Assembly: GCF_000367945.1 (NCBI RefSeq)
Contig: NZ_KB849179.1
Coordinates: 1,499,554-1,563,553 of the forward strand
Direction: 5' to 3'
Length of the DNA: 64,000 bases
Source of the DNA: Acinetobacter proteolyticus
GTDB taxonomy: Bacteria > Pseudomonadota > Gammaproteobacteria > Pseudomonadales > Moraxellaceae
Under the pieces are notes generated by a model. It was not told the origin of the DNA. It saw only the letters and a program-made list of their open reading frames with translations, and searched no databases. Both the position numbers and the translations under genes were made by a program. Numbering within the stretch: position 1 is the stretch's first letter; every line of letters begins with the position of its first letter. This document shows positions 19,651 through 28,361 of this stretch, in pieces.

Positions 19651-20529
19651 ATGTGGAAAAAGTACTTATTCCTGACTAAACCAGGAATTCTCTTCGGTAA
19701 TTTTATTACCACCTTGGGCGGCTTCTTCTTAGCCGCCCAAGGCTCTATAGACTACCTCTTATTATTGCTTACCCTGCTCGGAACAACTTTTGTGGTTGCT
19801 TCTGGTTGTGTGGTCAATAACGTTATTGATCAAGATATCGATCAAAAAATGCAGCGCACCATGAATCGCGCGCTTGTGACAAAAACCATTTCCCCGACTG
19901 TTGCCCTGTGCTATGCACTGGTTCTAGGTGTAATTGGCTTTAGCATGCTCTGGTTCTATGTCAATGCTTATGCATTTTTATTCGCTGTCATTGGTTTTGT
20001 AGTCTATGTCGGTTTTTATAGTTTGTGGACGAAACGTACCACCATTCATCAAACCGTTATTGGTAGTATTTCCGGAGCGAGTCCCCCTGTTATTGGTTAT
20101 ACGGCTGTAAGTCATCAATTCGACATGGCGGCGCTACTGATCTTTGTTGCATATGCTTTATGGCAAATGCCACATTCTTGGGCGATCGCAATTTATCGTT
20201 TTGATGATTACAAAAACGCAGGAGTTCCGATTTTACCTGTAGCCCGTTCAATTCTACGTACGAAAATCGAATCGCTGATTTATGTGGTTCTATTTACCGT
20301 TGCGATGAATGCACTATATGTTTATGGATATACCAACACAATTTTCTTGGTGATCTGTAATGCGTTGTGTATTTACTGGTTCTACATTGGTATTTTAGGA
20401 TTCAAGGCTGAAAATGATCAGCTTTGGGCAAAACGCTTTTTTCTTTTTTCAGTAATTTTAATTACTGTCATCAGTTTAAGCTTTAGCTTTACTTTTAAAA
20501 GCCCTGCACCACTCTTCCCTATTTTTTAA
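19651..20529 (+). CDS. cyoE: Protoheme IX farnesyltransferase (heme O synthase)
   Basis: UbiA-family prenyltransferase that attaches farnesyl to heme B to make the heme O needed by CyoB. The prenyl-diphosphate/Mg2+ motif NNVIDQDIDQKMQRT is near residue 55, with the second conserved loop YALWQMPHSWAIAIYRFDDY and KNAGVPILP later. The 292-residue protein has about nine membrane helices. Last gene of the operon, 10 bp after cyoD, followed by a strong terminator. Confidence 0.97.
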   Translation: MWKKYLFLTKPGILFGNFITTLGGFFLAAQGSIDYLLLLLTLLGTTFVVASGCVVNNVIDQDIDQKMQRTMNRALVTKTISPTVALCYALVLGVIGFSMLWFYVNAYAFLFAVIGFVVYVGFYSLWTKRTTIHQTVIGSISGASPPVIGYTAVSHQFDMAALLIFVAYALWQMPHSWAIAIYRFDDYKNAGVPILPVARSILRTKIESLIYVVLFTVAMNALYVYGYTNTIFLVICNALCIYWFYIGILGFKAENDQLWAKRFFLFSVILITVISLSFSFTFKSPAPLFPIF

Positions 20530-20555
20530 AAAGATAGAGAATGCTCTATCTTTTT
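20528..20555 (+). terminator. Terminator of cyoABCDE
   Basis: AAAAAGATAGAG-AATG-CTCTATCTTTTT, a perfect 12-bp stem that overlaps the cyoE stop. Confidence 0.9.
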
Positions 20556-20683
20556 ATTCTCCCTTCGTTGTGATCATTTCGTGCAATAAAAACATTTGCT
20601 TCTTATTGCCTAAATGAAAACTAAGCATTATTTAAACTCCACCCCATTTTTACAATCGTAAAAAATCACTCTGTTACATTATT

Positions 20684-21178
20684 CTAGCCAAAGAACACAC
20701 TCTCTGGCTCAAATCGTCTAAAAAATTGATCGATCTGATGTGAATATTTTTGATCTAATTTTTGCCATAAAACTTTTGGTAATGGGATGAATTCCAAGGT
20801 ATCGGAGCCATCGGAGGGCTCACAAAAGCGGATTTCATAATCTGGTTGTAAAATTTGATTAAGTGCTTTTAAGGTGGTATCTCGATCAGCGCCCTCGCCT
20901 TGATGAGGAATGATCAATGCTTGGTCTTTATAATGAAGCCGAATGATAAAACCTTGAGCATTGTCAGCACTTTCTGTCTCTACGCTTAACTCCCCTGTTT
21001 GCAAGATTTTTTCGCAATATTCGACAATTGCTTCATCTTCTTCTCGCCAATCAACAATCATTAAAATTTGATAAATATCTCCCTCGTATTGCTCAAACAC
21101 TTCGAAGTATGCCTCCTCAGTACCTGACTGTAAAATTGCCTCGATCAACTCAACTGTCTTTAAAAAGTGCTGCTCCAT
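20684..21178 (-). CDS. Conserved hypothetical protein
   Basis: A 164-residue soluble, acidic protein (MEQHFLKTVELIEAILQSG..., ending RRFEPESVFFG) with no signal peptide or membrane segment and no motif I recognise. Codon use and the clean frame look like a real gene. It faces rpsF across a 177-bp region that contains the rpsF promoter, so the two are divergent. No function can be inferred. Confidence 0.75.
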   Translation of the reverse strand: MEQHFLKTVELIEAILQSGTEEAYFEVFEQYEGDIYQILMIVDWREEDEAIVEYCEKILQTGELSVETESADNAQGFIIRLHYKDQALIIPHQGEGADRDTTLKALNQILQPDYEIRFCEPSDGSDTLEFIPLPKVLWQKLDQKYSHQIDQFFRRFEPESVFFG

Positions 21179-21228
21179 GCTTATTGCCTATTTTAATTAA
21201 AAAATATCGTGCAAAGACTATGGCAAAT

Positions 21229-21257
21229 TTGCTTTATAGCGTCAATTTGAATATAAT
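21229..21257 (+). promoter_or_regulatory. Sigma-70 promoter of rpsF operon
   Basis: TTGCTT (21229-21234), a 17-bp spacer, and a perfect TATAAT (21252-21257). It gives a leader of about 90 nt before rpsF. Confidence 0.75.
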
Positions 21258-21329
21258 CCCCGCTTCGCAATTTGCGACATAACTTCCAAAGTTATGACTC
21301 CTTGCTTCTAATTTTTAATATTATTAGGG

Positions 21330-21350
21330 GCTGCTTAAACCGTAAGGAGC
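21330..21350 (+). promoter_or_regulatory. Candidate S6:S18 autoregulatory hairpin covering the rpsF ribosome site
   Basis: GCT-G-CTTA / TAAG-G-AGC closes a loop AACCG, so the CCG trinucleotide is exposed and the right arm contains the AAGGAG ribosome site 6 bp before the ATG. Published work describes an rpsF-leader motif with exposed CCG that binds the S6:S18 complex. Upstream lie two further small hairpins (TCGCAA-T-TTGCGA at 21265-21277; CATAACTT-CCA-AAGTTATG at 21278-21296). Confidence 0.55.
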
Positions 21351-21355
21351 TGACA

Positions 21356-21739
21356 ATGCGTCACTACGAAATCGTACTATTGGTACATCCAGACCAAAGC
21401 GATCAAGTTGTAGGTATGGTTGAACGCTATATCTCTCAGATCAAAGAAGCTGAAGGTCAAATTCACCGTTTAGAAGATTGGGGCCGCCGCCAATTGGCTT
21501 ACCCGATTAACAAAATTCACAAAGCACACTACATTCTTATGAATGTTGAATGTGGTCAAACGACTCTTGATGAATTAGAAGAATTATTCCGTTATAACGA
21601 CGCAATCATTCGTAACATCATCATCCGTCGTGAACACGCAATTACTGAAGAATCTTTACTTGCTAAGAGTGCTGAAGAAAAACGTGCGCGTAAAGCTCAA
21701 CGTGAAGAAGCACAACAAGCAATTCAAGAAGCTGAATAA
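21356..21739 (+). CDS. rpsF: 30S ribosomal protein S6
   Basis: The start ATG at 21356 follows AAGGAG and gives [17 protein letters not shown], the S6 N-terminus; an upstream in-frame ATG would add 28 unrelated residues. The 127-residue protein contains [12 protein letters not shown] and LNVECG-like ([10 protein letters not shown]) core segments. S6 pairs with S18 on the 30S platform. First gene of rpsF-rpsR-rplI; see the leader hairpin for likely autoregulation. Confidence 0.97.
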   Translation: MRHYEIVLLVHPDQSDQVVGMVERYISQIKEAEGQIHRLEDWGRRQLAYPINKIHKAHYILMNVECGQTTLDELEELFRYNDAIIRNIIIRREHAITEESLLAKSAEEKRARKAQREEAQQAIQEAE

Positions 21740-21750
21740 GGAGAACCTCA

Positions 21751-21978
21751 ATGGCACGTTTTTACCGTCGTCGCAAGTTCTGCCGCTTTACAGCTGAGAA
21801 TGTTGCGTACATCGACTACAAAGATATCGACACTTTAAAACAGTACATCACTGAAAACGGCAAGATTGTTCCTAGCCGTATTACAGGTACTAAAGCTCGT
21901 TATCAACGTCAATTAGCGTTAGCTATTAAACAAGCTCGCTATTTGTCTTTGATTCCGTACACTGACAACCATAAGTAA
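21751..21978 (+). CDS. rpsR: 30S ribosomal protein S18
   Basis: A 75-residue basic protein starting [16 protein letters not shown], with [19 protein letters not shown] and [20 protein letters not shown], all S18 signatures. It binds S6 on the platform. It lies 11 bp after rpsF with its own GGAG site. Confidence 0.98.
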
Positions 21979-21990
21979 GTGAGGTGAGCT

Positions 21991-22437
21991 GTGGACGTTA
22001 TCTTATTACAACGCATTAAGAACCTTGGTAAATTAGGCGACAAAGTATCAGTTAAAGCTGGTTACGGTCGTAACTTCTTGATCCCTCAAGGTAAAGCTGT
22101 AGCTGCAACAGAAGCAAACACTGCTGCTTTTGAAGCTCGTCGTGCTGAACTTGAGAAACAAGAAGCTGAAGTATTAGCTGCTGCGAATGCACGTGCTGAA
22201 CAATTGAACGAAGTTAACATCGTGATCACTGCGAAAGCTGGTGACGAAGGTAAACTCTTCGGTTCTATCGGTACTCGTGACATCGCTGATGCTCTAACGA
22301 ATGCTGGTCTCGTTGTAGACCGTGCAGAAGTTCGTTTACCAAACGGTGCGCTTCGTCACACTGGTGAATTCAACATCGCAATCCAATTGCATCATGATGT
22401 TGTTGCTGAAGTTCTCGTTACTATCGTATCTGAGTAA
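21991..22437 (+). CDS. rplI: 50S ribosomal protein L9
   Basis: The 148-residue L9 is translated from GTG at 21991, preceded by GAGGTGA. The N-terminal domain [19 protein letters not shown] and [13 protein letters not shown] and the long alanine-rich connecting helix are typical. L9 helps frame maintenance at the 50S L1 stalk. Last gene of the ribosomal operon, followed by a strong terminator. Confidence 0.98.
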   Translation: MDVILLQRIKNLGKLGDKVSVKAGYGRNFLIPQGKAVAATEANTAAFEARRAELEKQEAEVLAAANARAEQLNEVNIVITAKAGDEGKLFGSIGTRDIADALTNAGLVVDRAEVRLPNGALRHTGEFNIAIQLHHDVVAEVLVTIVSE

Positions 22438-22451
22438 TTTCTGCAAAAAAA

Positions 22452-22479
22452 AGAGCATGTTTTACATGCTCTTTTTTTA
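22452..22479 (+). terminator. Terminator of rpsF-rpsR-rplI
   Basis: AGAGCATGT-TTT-ACATGCTCT, a perfect 9-bp stem followed by seven T residues. Confidence 0.93.
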
Positions 22480-22528
22480 TGTCTATTGTTTTTGTTTTCT
22501 TAAATACTCCTATTCATTGAAAATGCAG

Positions 22529-23083
22529 TTAGCGCATCTCTAATAAATATTTCACATAATTCACTGCACTCTGATTGATTTCATTCCCCGTAGGTTGAGC
22601 CTGTCCTTGTTCTGGATTGGTATCCATTCCATAAAAAGCAAACATCGGCTGATAATCGGCCTTCACATACCGTGCAGTTAATTCAAATGGTAGACACAAC
22701 TGTTGTAGTGAAAATTGATAACGACCATCTGCGGCATAGTCTTTTTCTTTTATACCTGCAGAAACTGCAAGGGTTATTTTCTTGTCTTTTAGCTGATTTC
22801 CTGCTGAACCATAGGCCCAACCATAAGTCAGCACATCATCTAACCATTGCTTTAATAACGGTGGGCAGTTAAACCAATAGATCGGGAATTGAAAGACCAG
22901 ATTTTGATGTGCTTCCACCAAAGCTTGTTCTGTTGTGACATCAATAATACCATCTGGGTAGTGCTGATAAAGTTGATGGATCGTGAATTCATCTGGATAT
23001 TGACTCAATTCCTCAATCCAACGTTTATTAATAACAGCGTTATCAATATCTGGGTGAGCAACAATCACGAGTGTTTTCTTCAT
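22529..23083 (-). CDS. NAD(P)H-dependent flavodoxin-fold oxidoreductase (MdaB/KefF type)
   Basis: The 184-residue protein (start MKKTLVIVAHPDID at 23083, better than the 23125 start because the family begins here) is a flavodoxin-fold quinone/FMN reductase. Signatures are IVAHPD, VFQFPIYWFNCPPLLKQWLDDV and YGWAYG. It probably uses FMN or FAD to reduce quinones or electrophiles with two electrons. It is divergent from an HxlR regulator, a frequent arrangement for inducible oxidoreductases of this type. Confidence 0.85.
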   Translation of the reverse strand: MKKTLVIVAHPDIDNAVINKRWIEELSQYPDEFTIHQLYQHYPDGIIDVTTEQALVEAHQNLVFQFPIYWFNCPPLLKQWLDDVLTYGWAYGSAGNQLKDKKITLAVSAGIKEKDYAADGRYQFSLQQLCLPFELTARYVKADYQPMFAFYGMDTNPEQGQAQPTGNEINQSAVNYVKYLLEMR

Positions 23084-23216
23084 TTCAAAGCATCCCATCG
23101 GACATCCGAGTCTTTCTGCAATCAATATGAAATAGATTATAGAAGTATGCTAGAAATAATATAAGTACGGTCATTATAGTTATATACTAGACTAAAAGTT
23201 AGTGTCGGAAAAAATT

Positions 23217-23552
23217 ATGGAAACTTGTGCCCCACCCCAGATTGACTTAGAGCAAACAGATTTTGGATATACGCTTTCCCTAATCAATGGCAAATATAAA
23301 ATGATTATCATGTATTGGCTTTATCAGCATAAATCCATCATGCGATTCAATGAATTAAAACGCTCCATCGGTAATATTTCTTTTAAAACCTTAAGTCTGA
23401 CTTTAAAAGAAATGGAACGTGACCAATTAATTATTCGTAAGGAGTATCCACAAATTCCACCCAAAGTCGAATACAGCTTATCTGAACGCGGACTCTCCTT
23501 AATTCCATTATTAGACATGATGTGCCAATGGGGTGCATCCAATCGGCTCTAA
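23217..23552 (+). CDS. HxlR-family winged-helix regulator
   Basis: Small transcription factor (METCAPPQIDLEQTDFGYTL..., 111 residues). The core LINGKYKMIIMYWL, RFNELKRSIGNISFKTLSLTLKEME and the wing VEYSLSERGLSLIPLLDMMCQWG are the HxlR winged helix. GGAA lies 7 bp before the ATG at 23217; a GTG at 23202 is the alternative. Cys3 or other cysteines may act in redox sensing, as in some HxlR proteins, but that is inference. It probably regulates the divergent oxidoreductase gene 133 bp away. Confidence 0.88.
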   Translation: METCAPPQIDLEQTDFGYTLSLINGKYKMIIMYWLYQHKSIMRFNELKRSIGNISFKTLSLTLKEMERDQLIIRKEYPQIPPKVEYSLSERGLSLIPLLDMMCQWGASNRL

Positions 23553-23672
23553 CTGCTAAACCACACTTTTTCACCACTTACACAATTTTCACTGAATTAA
23601 ATTGTGCCGATGCGCTCCATTTGGATTAAGATAGTCACTCGGTATCGTTTCATCTTTTTATTAGGTCTTGTT

Positions 23673-25118
23673 ATGTCACAGGCGAATGCCAATTTTACAA
23701 AAAATTCTCCAAACACAGAGAGTAAAGTGAGTGACTCAGGTCAGCTAAAAGAATTCCGTACCCCGCCACATAACCTTGCCATCGAGCAAGCGGTTTTGGC
23801 AGCATTAATGACGGTTGCAGAATCTTTTGAGCAAGTCAGTGACTTACTCAAAGAAAATGATTTTTATGCAACACGTCACAAATATATTTATCGTGCCATT
23901 GAGAAACTGGCACAAGAAAACTCACCTTATGATGCCGTTTTGGTCAATGATTGGTTGCTTAAACAAAACTTGTTAGATGCCATTGGTGGTGAAGAATATT
24001 TAATGCAATTGATGGCAGATTCACCATCAAGTTTCTATAACCTTGAAATTTATGCAAATAAAATCAAGGAATTTTCAACTCTGCGTAACATGATCAAGAT
24101 CAGCAGTGATATTTTACAAAATGCTTATGACACCAAAGGTCGTCCAGTTAGCGAAATTCTTGATTTAGCAGAAACCAGTATCTTCTCTTTGGCCGAACAG
24201 CACAATAACAACAAAAAAGATTCTGGACCAAAATCCATCAGCTCTGTAACTGCGGATGTCATTACCAAATTAGATGAATTATCTAAACTTGATGGCAACA
24301 TTACGGGTTTAACCACAGGCTTCTTGGAACTGGATAATAAAACCTCAGGCATGCAGCCTGGTGATTTAATTATTGTTGCAGCACGTCCATCGATGGGTAA
24401 AACCACGTTCGCCATGAACTTGGTTGAAAGTGTATTGCAATACAACCGTCTGCCTGCACTCGTATTCTCGATGGAGATGCCAGCAGACTCGATTGCCATG
24501 CGTTTGATCTCAGCAATGGGTAAAGTCCATCAAGGACATTTGCGTTCAGGTAATCTAGATGCAGACGAATGGACCAAAGTTACAGGGACGATTCTGCAGT
24601 TACAAGAAATGCATCTCTATATCGATGACTCGTCTGCCCTGCCACCCACTGAACTTCGTGCACGTGCACGTCGCGTTGCTAAAATGCATGATGGCAAAAT
24701 CGGCTGTATCATGGTCGACTACTTACAGCTGATGAAAGTCCCAGGTATGGGCGATAACCGTGTTGGTGAGATCTCGGAAATTTCACGAAGCTTAAAAGCC
24801 TTAGCCAAAGAAATGCAATGTCCTGTGATTGCTCTATCGCAGTTGAACCGTAGTTTGGAGAACCGACCAAACAAACGCCCAGTTATGTCAGACTTACGTG
24901 AATCGGGTGCGATCGAGCAGGATGCCGACTTAATCATGTTTATTTATCGTGATGAAGTCTATAACAAAGAATCCAAAGAGGCTGGTACTGCCGAGATTAT
25001 CATTGGTAAACAGCGTAACGGTCCAATTGGTAGCGTTCGCCTTGCCTTCGAAGGCCAATATACCCGTTTTAGTAACCTCTCGCCTGAGTTCTATGCTCAG
25101 TATGAAGATGACGAATAA
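23673..25118 (+). CDS. dnaB: Replicative DNA helicase DnaB
   Basis: Hexameric replication-fork helicase. The family N-terminus MSQANANFTKNS... starts at 23673; upstream in-frame codons give a hydrophobic stretch not seen in DnaB, so I do not include them. The N-terminal domain has PPHNLAIEQAVLAALM. The RecA-like domain has the Walker A RPSMGKTT (238-245), IMVDYLQLM (Walker B) and the QLNRSLENR/DLRESGAIEQDAD region. 481 residues. alr follows by 58 bp, as in Pseudomonas, but a two-gene cassette separates dnaB from rplI. Confidence 0.97.
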   Translation: MSQANANFTKNSPNTESKVSDSGQLKEFRTPPHNLAIEQAVLAALMTVAESFEQVSDLLKENDFYATRHKYIYRAIEKLAQENSPYDAVLVNDWLLKQNLLDAIGGEEYLMQLMADSPSSFYNLEIYANKIKEFSTLRNMIKISSDILQNAYDTKGRPVSEILDLAETSIFSLAEQHNNNKKDSGPKSISSVTADVITKLDELSKLDGNITGLTTGFLELDNKTSGMQPGDLIIVAARPSMGKTTFAMNLVESVLQYNRLPALVFSMEMPADSIAMRLISAMGKVHQGHLRSGNLDADEWTKVTGTILQLQEMHLYIDDSSALPPTELRARARRVAKMHDGKIGCIMVDYLQLMKVPGMGDNRVGEISEISRSLKALAKEMQCPVIALSQLNRSLENRPNKRPVMSDLRESGAIEQDADLIMFIYRDEVYNKESKEAGTAEIIIGKQRNGPIGSVRLAFEGQYTRFSNLSPEFYAQYEDDE

Positions 25119-25176
25119 TATCTAAACCATATCCTATTTTATATACAATCCAAGTCGACCCAAAGGAGAACTCAGG

Positions 25177-26250
25177 GTGCGCCAAGCAACAGTTTATATT
25201 GACAGTGCAGCACTGCAATATAATTTAAACCGTGTTAAACAACTTGCTCCACATTCAAAAATCGTCAGTATGGTCAAAGCTAATGCCTATGGACACGGAG
25301 TTAAAAACTGTTTAGCCGCCTTAGAGGCCACGGACGCTTTTGGTGTCGCCTGTTTAGAAGAAGCTTTGGAGATCAGGCAACTGGGATATACTCAACCCAT
25401 TACGCTGATTGAAGGTTTATTTGCTGAAGATGAAATGACACAAGTCATTGAGCATAAGCTTGAATGTATTGTTCATCACGCACAGCAAGTTGAATGGTTG
25501 ATTCAACATAAAACTGCTTATAACGCATTAGGTTTAAAGGTTTGGGTAAAACTGAATAGCGGAATGAATCGTCTCGGTTTCAAAGTCGATGAAATCATTG
25601 ACGTGATTCAACGCTTAAAAATTGAAGGTTTTACCTGTGTACTTGCCATGCATTTTGCCAATGCTGATGTAGAGCATCCTTTAAATGAACAGCAGAAACA
25701 ACAGTTCTTACAGGTCAAACAAGCCTGTGCACCAATATTGGCGTCTTGCTGTAATTCGGCTGCAATTTATAAATATCCTGAACTGCATTTTGATTTTGTT
25801 CGTCCCGGGATCATGCTTTATGGCGCATCACCTTTTGCCGATAAAAACGTACATGAACTGAACCTAAAGCCAGTCATGACCTTTAGCGCCGAAATCATTG
25901 CACTGAATCAGGTTCAACAAGGTGAATTTGTCGGTTATGGTTCGACCTACTCAGCGTCGTGTACATCACAAATTGCCATTGTTTCAATTGGTTATGGCGA
26001 TGGCTATCCACGTGCTTATATCAAGCAAAACTTTGTTGCCATCAATCAGCAACTTGTTCCTGTAGTCGGCCGTGTCAGCATGGACATGATTGCCATTGAT
26101 ATCAGTCATGTTAAAGCAGAGATTGGCACTAAAGTTGAGCTTTGGGGCCAATCTCGCTTGGTTGATGATGTTGCAGCAGCCAACGGAACCATCGGCTACG
26201 AGCTACTTTGCCGCCTCACCCAACGCCCAGTACGTCAATTAGATAACTAA
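25177..26250 (+). CDS. alr: Alanine racemase
   Basis: PLP enzyme that makes D-alanine for peptidoglycan. The PLP lysine is in MVKANAYGHG (Lys34) and the catalytic tyrosine in GYGSTY (Tyr254). HFDFVRPGIMLYG and GRVSMDMIAIDI are family signatures. 357 residues. It starts at GTG with AAAGGAG 8 bp upstream. Probably transcribed with dnaB. Anabolic (alr) versus catabolic (dadX) use cannot be told from the protein, but the dnaB linkage favours alr. Confidence 0.95.
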   Translation: MRQATVYIDSAALQYNLNRVKQLAPHSKIVSMVKANAYGHGVKNCLAALEATDAFGVACLEEALEIRQLGYTQPITLIEGLFAEDEMTQVIEHKLECIVHHAQQVEWLIQHKTAYNALGLKVWVKLNSGMNRLGFKVDEIIDVIQRLKIEGFTCVLAMHFANADVEHPLNEQQKQQFLQVKQACAPILASCCNSAAIYKYPELHFDFVRPGIMLYGASPFADKNVHELNLKPVMTFSAEIIALNQVQQGEFVGYGSTYSASCTSQIAIVSIGYGDGYPRAYIKQNFVAINQQLVPVVGRVSMDMIAIDISHVKAEIGTKVELWGQSRLVDDVAAANGTIGYELLCRLTQRPVRQLDN

Positions 26251-26311
26251 ACATAACTTGATCAATTTTTGGGTTTTACCTCTAATAAGGGTTTTACCAA
26301 TCAGATCCAGC

Positions 26312-26782
26312 ATGCTCAAACTGATTTACGATAATCCGCTTTATAAAATGTCGATCCAGCAATTGGTTCTGTTTCTGATCCGAATTTCGATCGGCATTTT
26401 TTTCTTTACTACAGGTTTCAACAAGCTTTTCGTTGAAAAAAACAAACTGATTATGCTGGAAACGATGACCGAAGCAGGCATTCCATTTCCAGAAATTATG
26501 AGCAGCTTTGTGTCAGCCACTGAGATGCTCGCAGGTTTATTTTTGATTATCGGTTTATTGACGCAAATCAGTAGTATTTTATTGTTTATAATCTGTCTAA
26601 CCGCTTTATACACGGTCGGAATACATACCCTACCCAATGGACTAGACACGATCACTTGGCTCAGTTGGTTCTTCTACCTACATGACTTATTGTATATGTT
26701 TATTCTGGCGATCCTGATTACATCTCGACCAAGCATATTGTCGCTGGATCGAGTGCTCAGCAAAAAAATAAATAAAACCTAG
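26312..26782 (+). CDS. DoxX-family membrane protein
   Basis: A 157-residue, four-helix inner-membrane protein of the DoxX/DoxD family: LVLFLIRISIGIFFFTTGFNKLF near the N-terminus, then AGIPFPEIMSSFVSATEMLAGLFLIIGLL cut into helices, ending in FYLHDLLYMFILAILI. Role unknown; DoxX relatives are tied to redox balance and thiol stress. The start is uncertain: ATG 26312, TTG 26258 and ATG 26348 are all possible and none has a strong ribosome site. Follows alr closely. Confidence 0.78.
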   Translation: MLKLIYDNPLYKMSIQQLVLFLIRISIGIFFFTTGFNKLFVEKNKLIMLETMTEAGIPFPEIMSSFVSATEMLAGLFLIIGLLTQISSILLFIICLTALYTVGIHTLPNGLDTITWLSWFFYLHDLLYMFILAILITSRPSILSLDRVLSKKINKT

Positions 26783-26830
26783 ATATCTCCCCCAACACTG
26801 TTCATAGATGAGCTTGCTGGGATTTATTAT

Positions 26831-27565
26831 TTACAAACCATAGTCCGCAGTTGGCTTTGGCAACTCTTGCAAACCACGGCGTAAAGTCTCTGACCACTGC
26901 CGACTGATCTGGGTGAAGTAAGGATCATCTTCACCTATGCGCTTACCTTCTGGAATTTTAAAGCTGTCTTTATGATAAACCAATGCATCTAGAGGCAGTC
27001 CCACTGAAACATTCGAGCGCAAAGTCGAATCAAAAGAAATGAGTGAACAGCGCAGTGCATCATCCAAAGGCATATCGTAGTGTAAAGCACGATCTAAAAT
27101 TGGTTTGCCATATTTGCTTTCACCAATCTGGAAATAAGGTGTATCTGTCGTTGCACAAATGAAATTTCCTTGAGGATATACATTATATAGTTGTATTTCT
27201 TCGCCTTGGATCTGCCCACCCACTAAGATACTGCATGAGTAATTCATTTGTTCTTGTGTATCTGTCGTGATATCTTCCAAAACTTTACGTAGCGTTTTCC
27301 CAACCAGCTCAGCCACTTCAAACATGGTATTGGCACTATATAAATTTGGTTCTTGCTGCAAAGCTAAAGCATTTTGCAAATGGCCAATCACGGCCTGAGT
27401 CGTTGCTAAATTGCCTGATGTTTGTAGCGCGATAAAACGCTCACCTTCCACCCCAAAAGTGTGCAACTTACGAAATACAGAAATATGATCGACCCCGGCA
27501 TTGGTTCGAGTATCACTAATCAATACCAAACCCTGCTCTAATCTTAATGCGCAACAATAGGTCAT
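26831..27565 (-). CDS. Anbu-type proteasome-related peptidase
   Basis: A 244-residue Ntn-hydrolase of the Anbu/BPH group, ancestral-looking relatives of proteasome beta subunits. After Met removal the N-terminal nucleophile is Thr (M-TYCCALRL); DTRTNAG gives the Asp near residue 18 and VFRKLHTF the Lys near 33. SGNLATTQAV follows. It is the last gene of a four-gene operon with transglutaminase, alpha-E and ATP-grasp genes, the conserved Anbu neighbourhood. The cellular substrate of Anbu is not established, though dodecameric helical or ring assemblies have been reported. Confidence 0.9.
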   Translation of the reverse strand: MTYCCALRLEQGLVLISDTRTNAGVDHISVFRKLHTFGVEGERFIALQTSGNLATTQAVIGHLQNALALQQEPNLYSANTMFEVAELVGKTLRKVLEDITTDTQEQMNYSCSILVGGQIQGEEIQLYNVYPQGNFICATTDTPYFQIGESKYGKPILDRALHYDMPLDDALRCSLISFDSTLRSNVSVGLPLDALVYHKDSFKIPEGKRIGEDDPYFTQISRQWSETLRRGLQELPKPTADYGL

Positions 27566-27581
27566 CTTTCTCTCTTTATAC

Positions 27582-28361
27582 TTAACATGCCAAAACCTGT
27601 ACCACAGACATCATGTTTTCCACCCCACCTTGCTCGCGAATGCCTCGCACTGGTGCAACATCTAAATAATCGCGCCCGACCGCAACATAAATATGATTTT
27701 GGGGTGTAAATATCTGGTTACTTACATCGAAACAATACCACTCATTATCCACAAAAACCTCAGCCCATGCATGACTGGCAAGGTGCGGTTGATTTTCATC
27801 GTAGATATAGCCTGATACATAACGTGCTGGTAATTGTAGCGCACGACACATGGCAATTAATATATGTGCATGGTCTTGGCAAACACCTTGACCTGAATAA
27901 AATGCATCAATTGCAGAGGTCGTGACTGAAGTACTTTCTGGCTGATAAGGCACTTGTTCTAGAATTTTTTCTGATAAAACAATCAAATGCTGTCTATCTT
28001 TTATAGTCACAATCGAATGGGCGAAGTCTGACATGGTCAGGTCACAACAGGTCATCGGTGTACGCTGTAAAAATAACATCGGTGAAATATCTGTTTCGAC
28101 ATGACCCAACTCAGTCGCATGCAGATCAACCACTCCTTGCGCCATAATCGTCAAGTAAAGATAGTCATGACGTTGCGTTGCAGTAATCCACAAATTATTA
28201 AACGCATCACGCTGACACGAATATTGCCCTGGAACACTGACATGCCAATTTTCAATACTTTGATGCCGAGAGCTCTGCGGCATCATCTTGATAGACTGGA
28301 CACTATTCCGTGCAACTTCACTATAGCGATAATGCGTCTGGTGATTCACCATAAGTTTCAT
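27582..28361 (-). CDS. Transglutaminase-like protease-fold protein of the Anbu operon
   Basis: The N-terminal about 80 residues (MVNHQTHYRYSEVARNSVQS...) are the beta-rich bacterial transglutaminase N-domain. The catalytic domain follows: GQGVCQDHAHI (Cys), SHAWAEVF (His) and CFDVSNQ (Asp). 259 residues. Likely a cysteine peptidase or amide-bond-forming enzyme acting with the ATP-grasp partner. The start codon overlaps the alpha-E gene stop by 4 bp (ATGA), so the two are coupled; anbu follows by 16 bp. Confidence 0.9.
   Translation of the reverse strand: MKLMVNHQTHYRYSEVARNSVQSIKMMPQSSRHQSIENWHVSVPGQYSCQRDAFNNLWITATQRHDYLYLTIMAQGVVDLHATELGHVETDISPMLFLQRTPMTCCDLTMSDFAHSIVTIKDRQHLIVLSEKILEQVPYQPESTSVTTSAIDAFYSGQGVCQDHAHILIAMCRALQLPARYVSGYIYDENQPHLASHAWAEVFVDNEWYCFDVSNQIFTPQNHIYVAVGRDYLDVAPVRGIREQGGVENMMSVVQVLAC

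Noticed and set aside
23604..23672. Longer dnaB with a 23-residue hydrophobic N-terminal extension
   Set aside because: DnaB is cytoplasmic and starts at MSQAN in this lineage; the upstream codons look like ordinary leader DNA.
24125..24499. 124-codon antisense frame within dnaB
   Set aside because: Overlaps the helicase core; no separate evidence for a gene.
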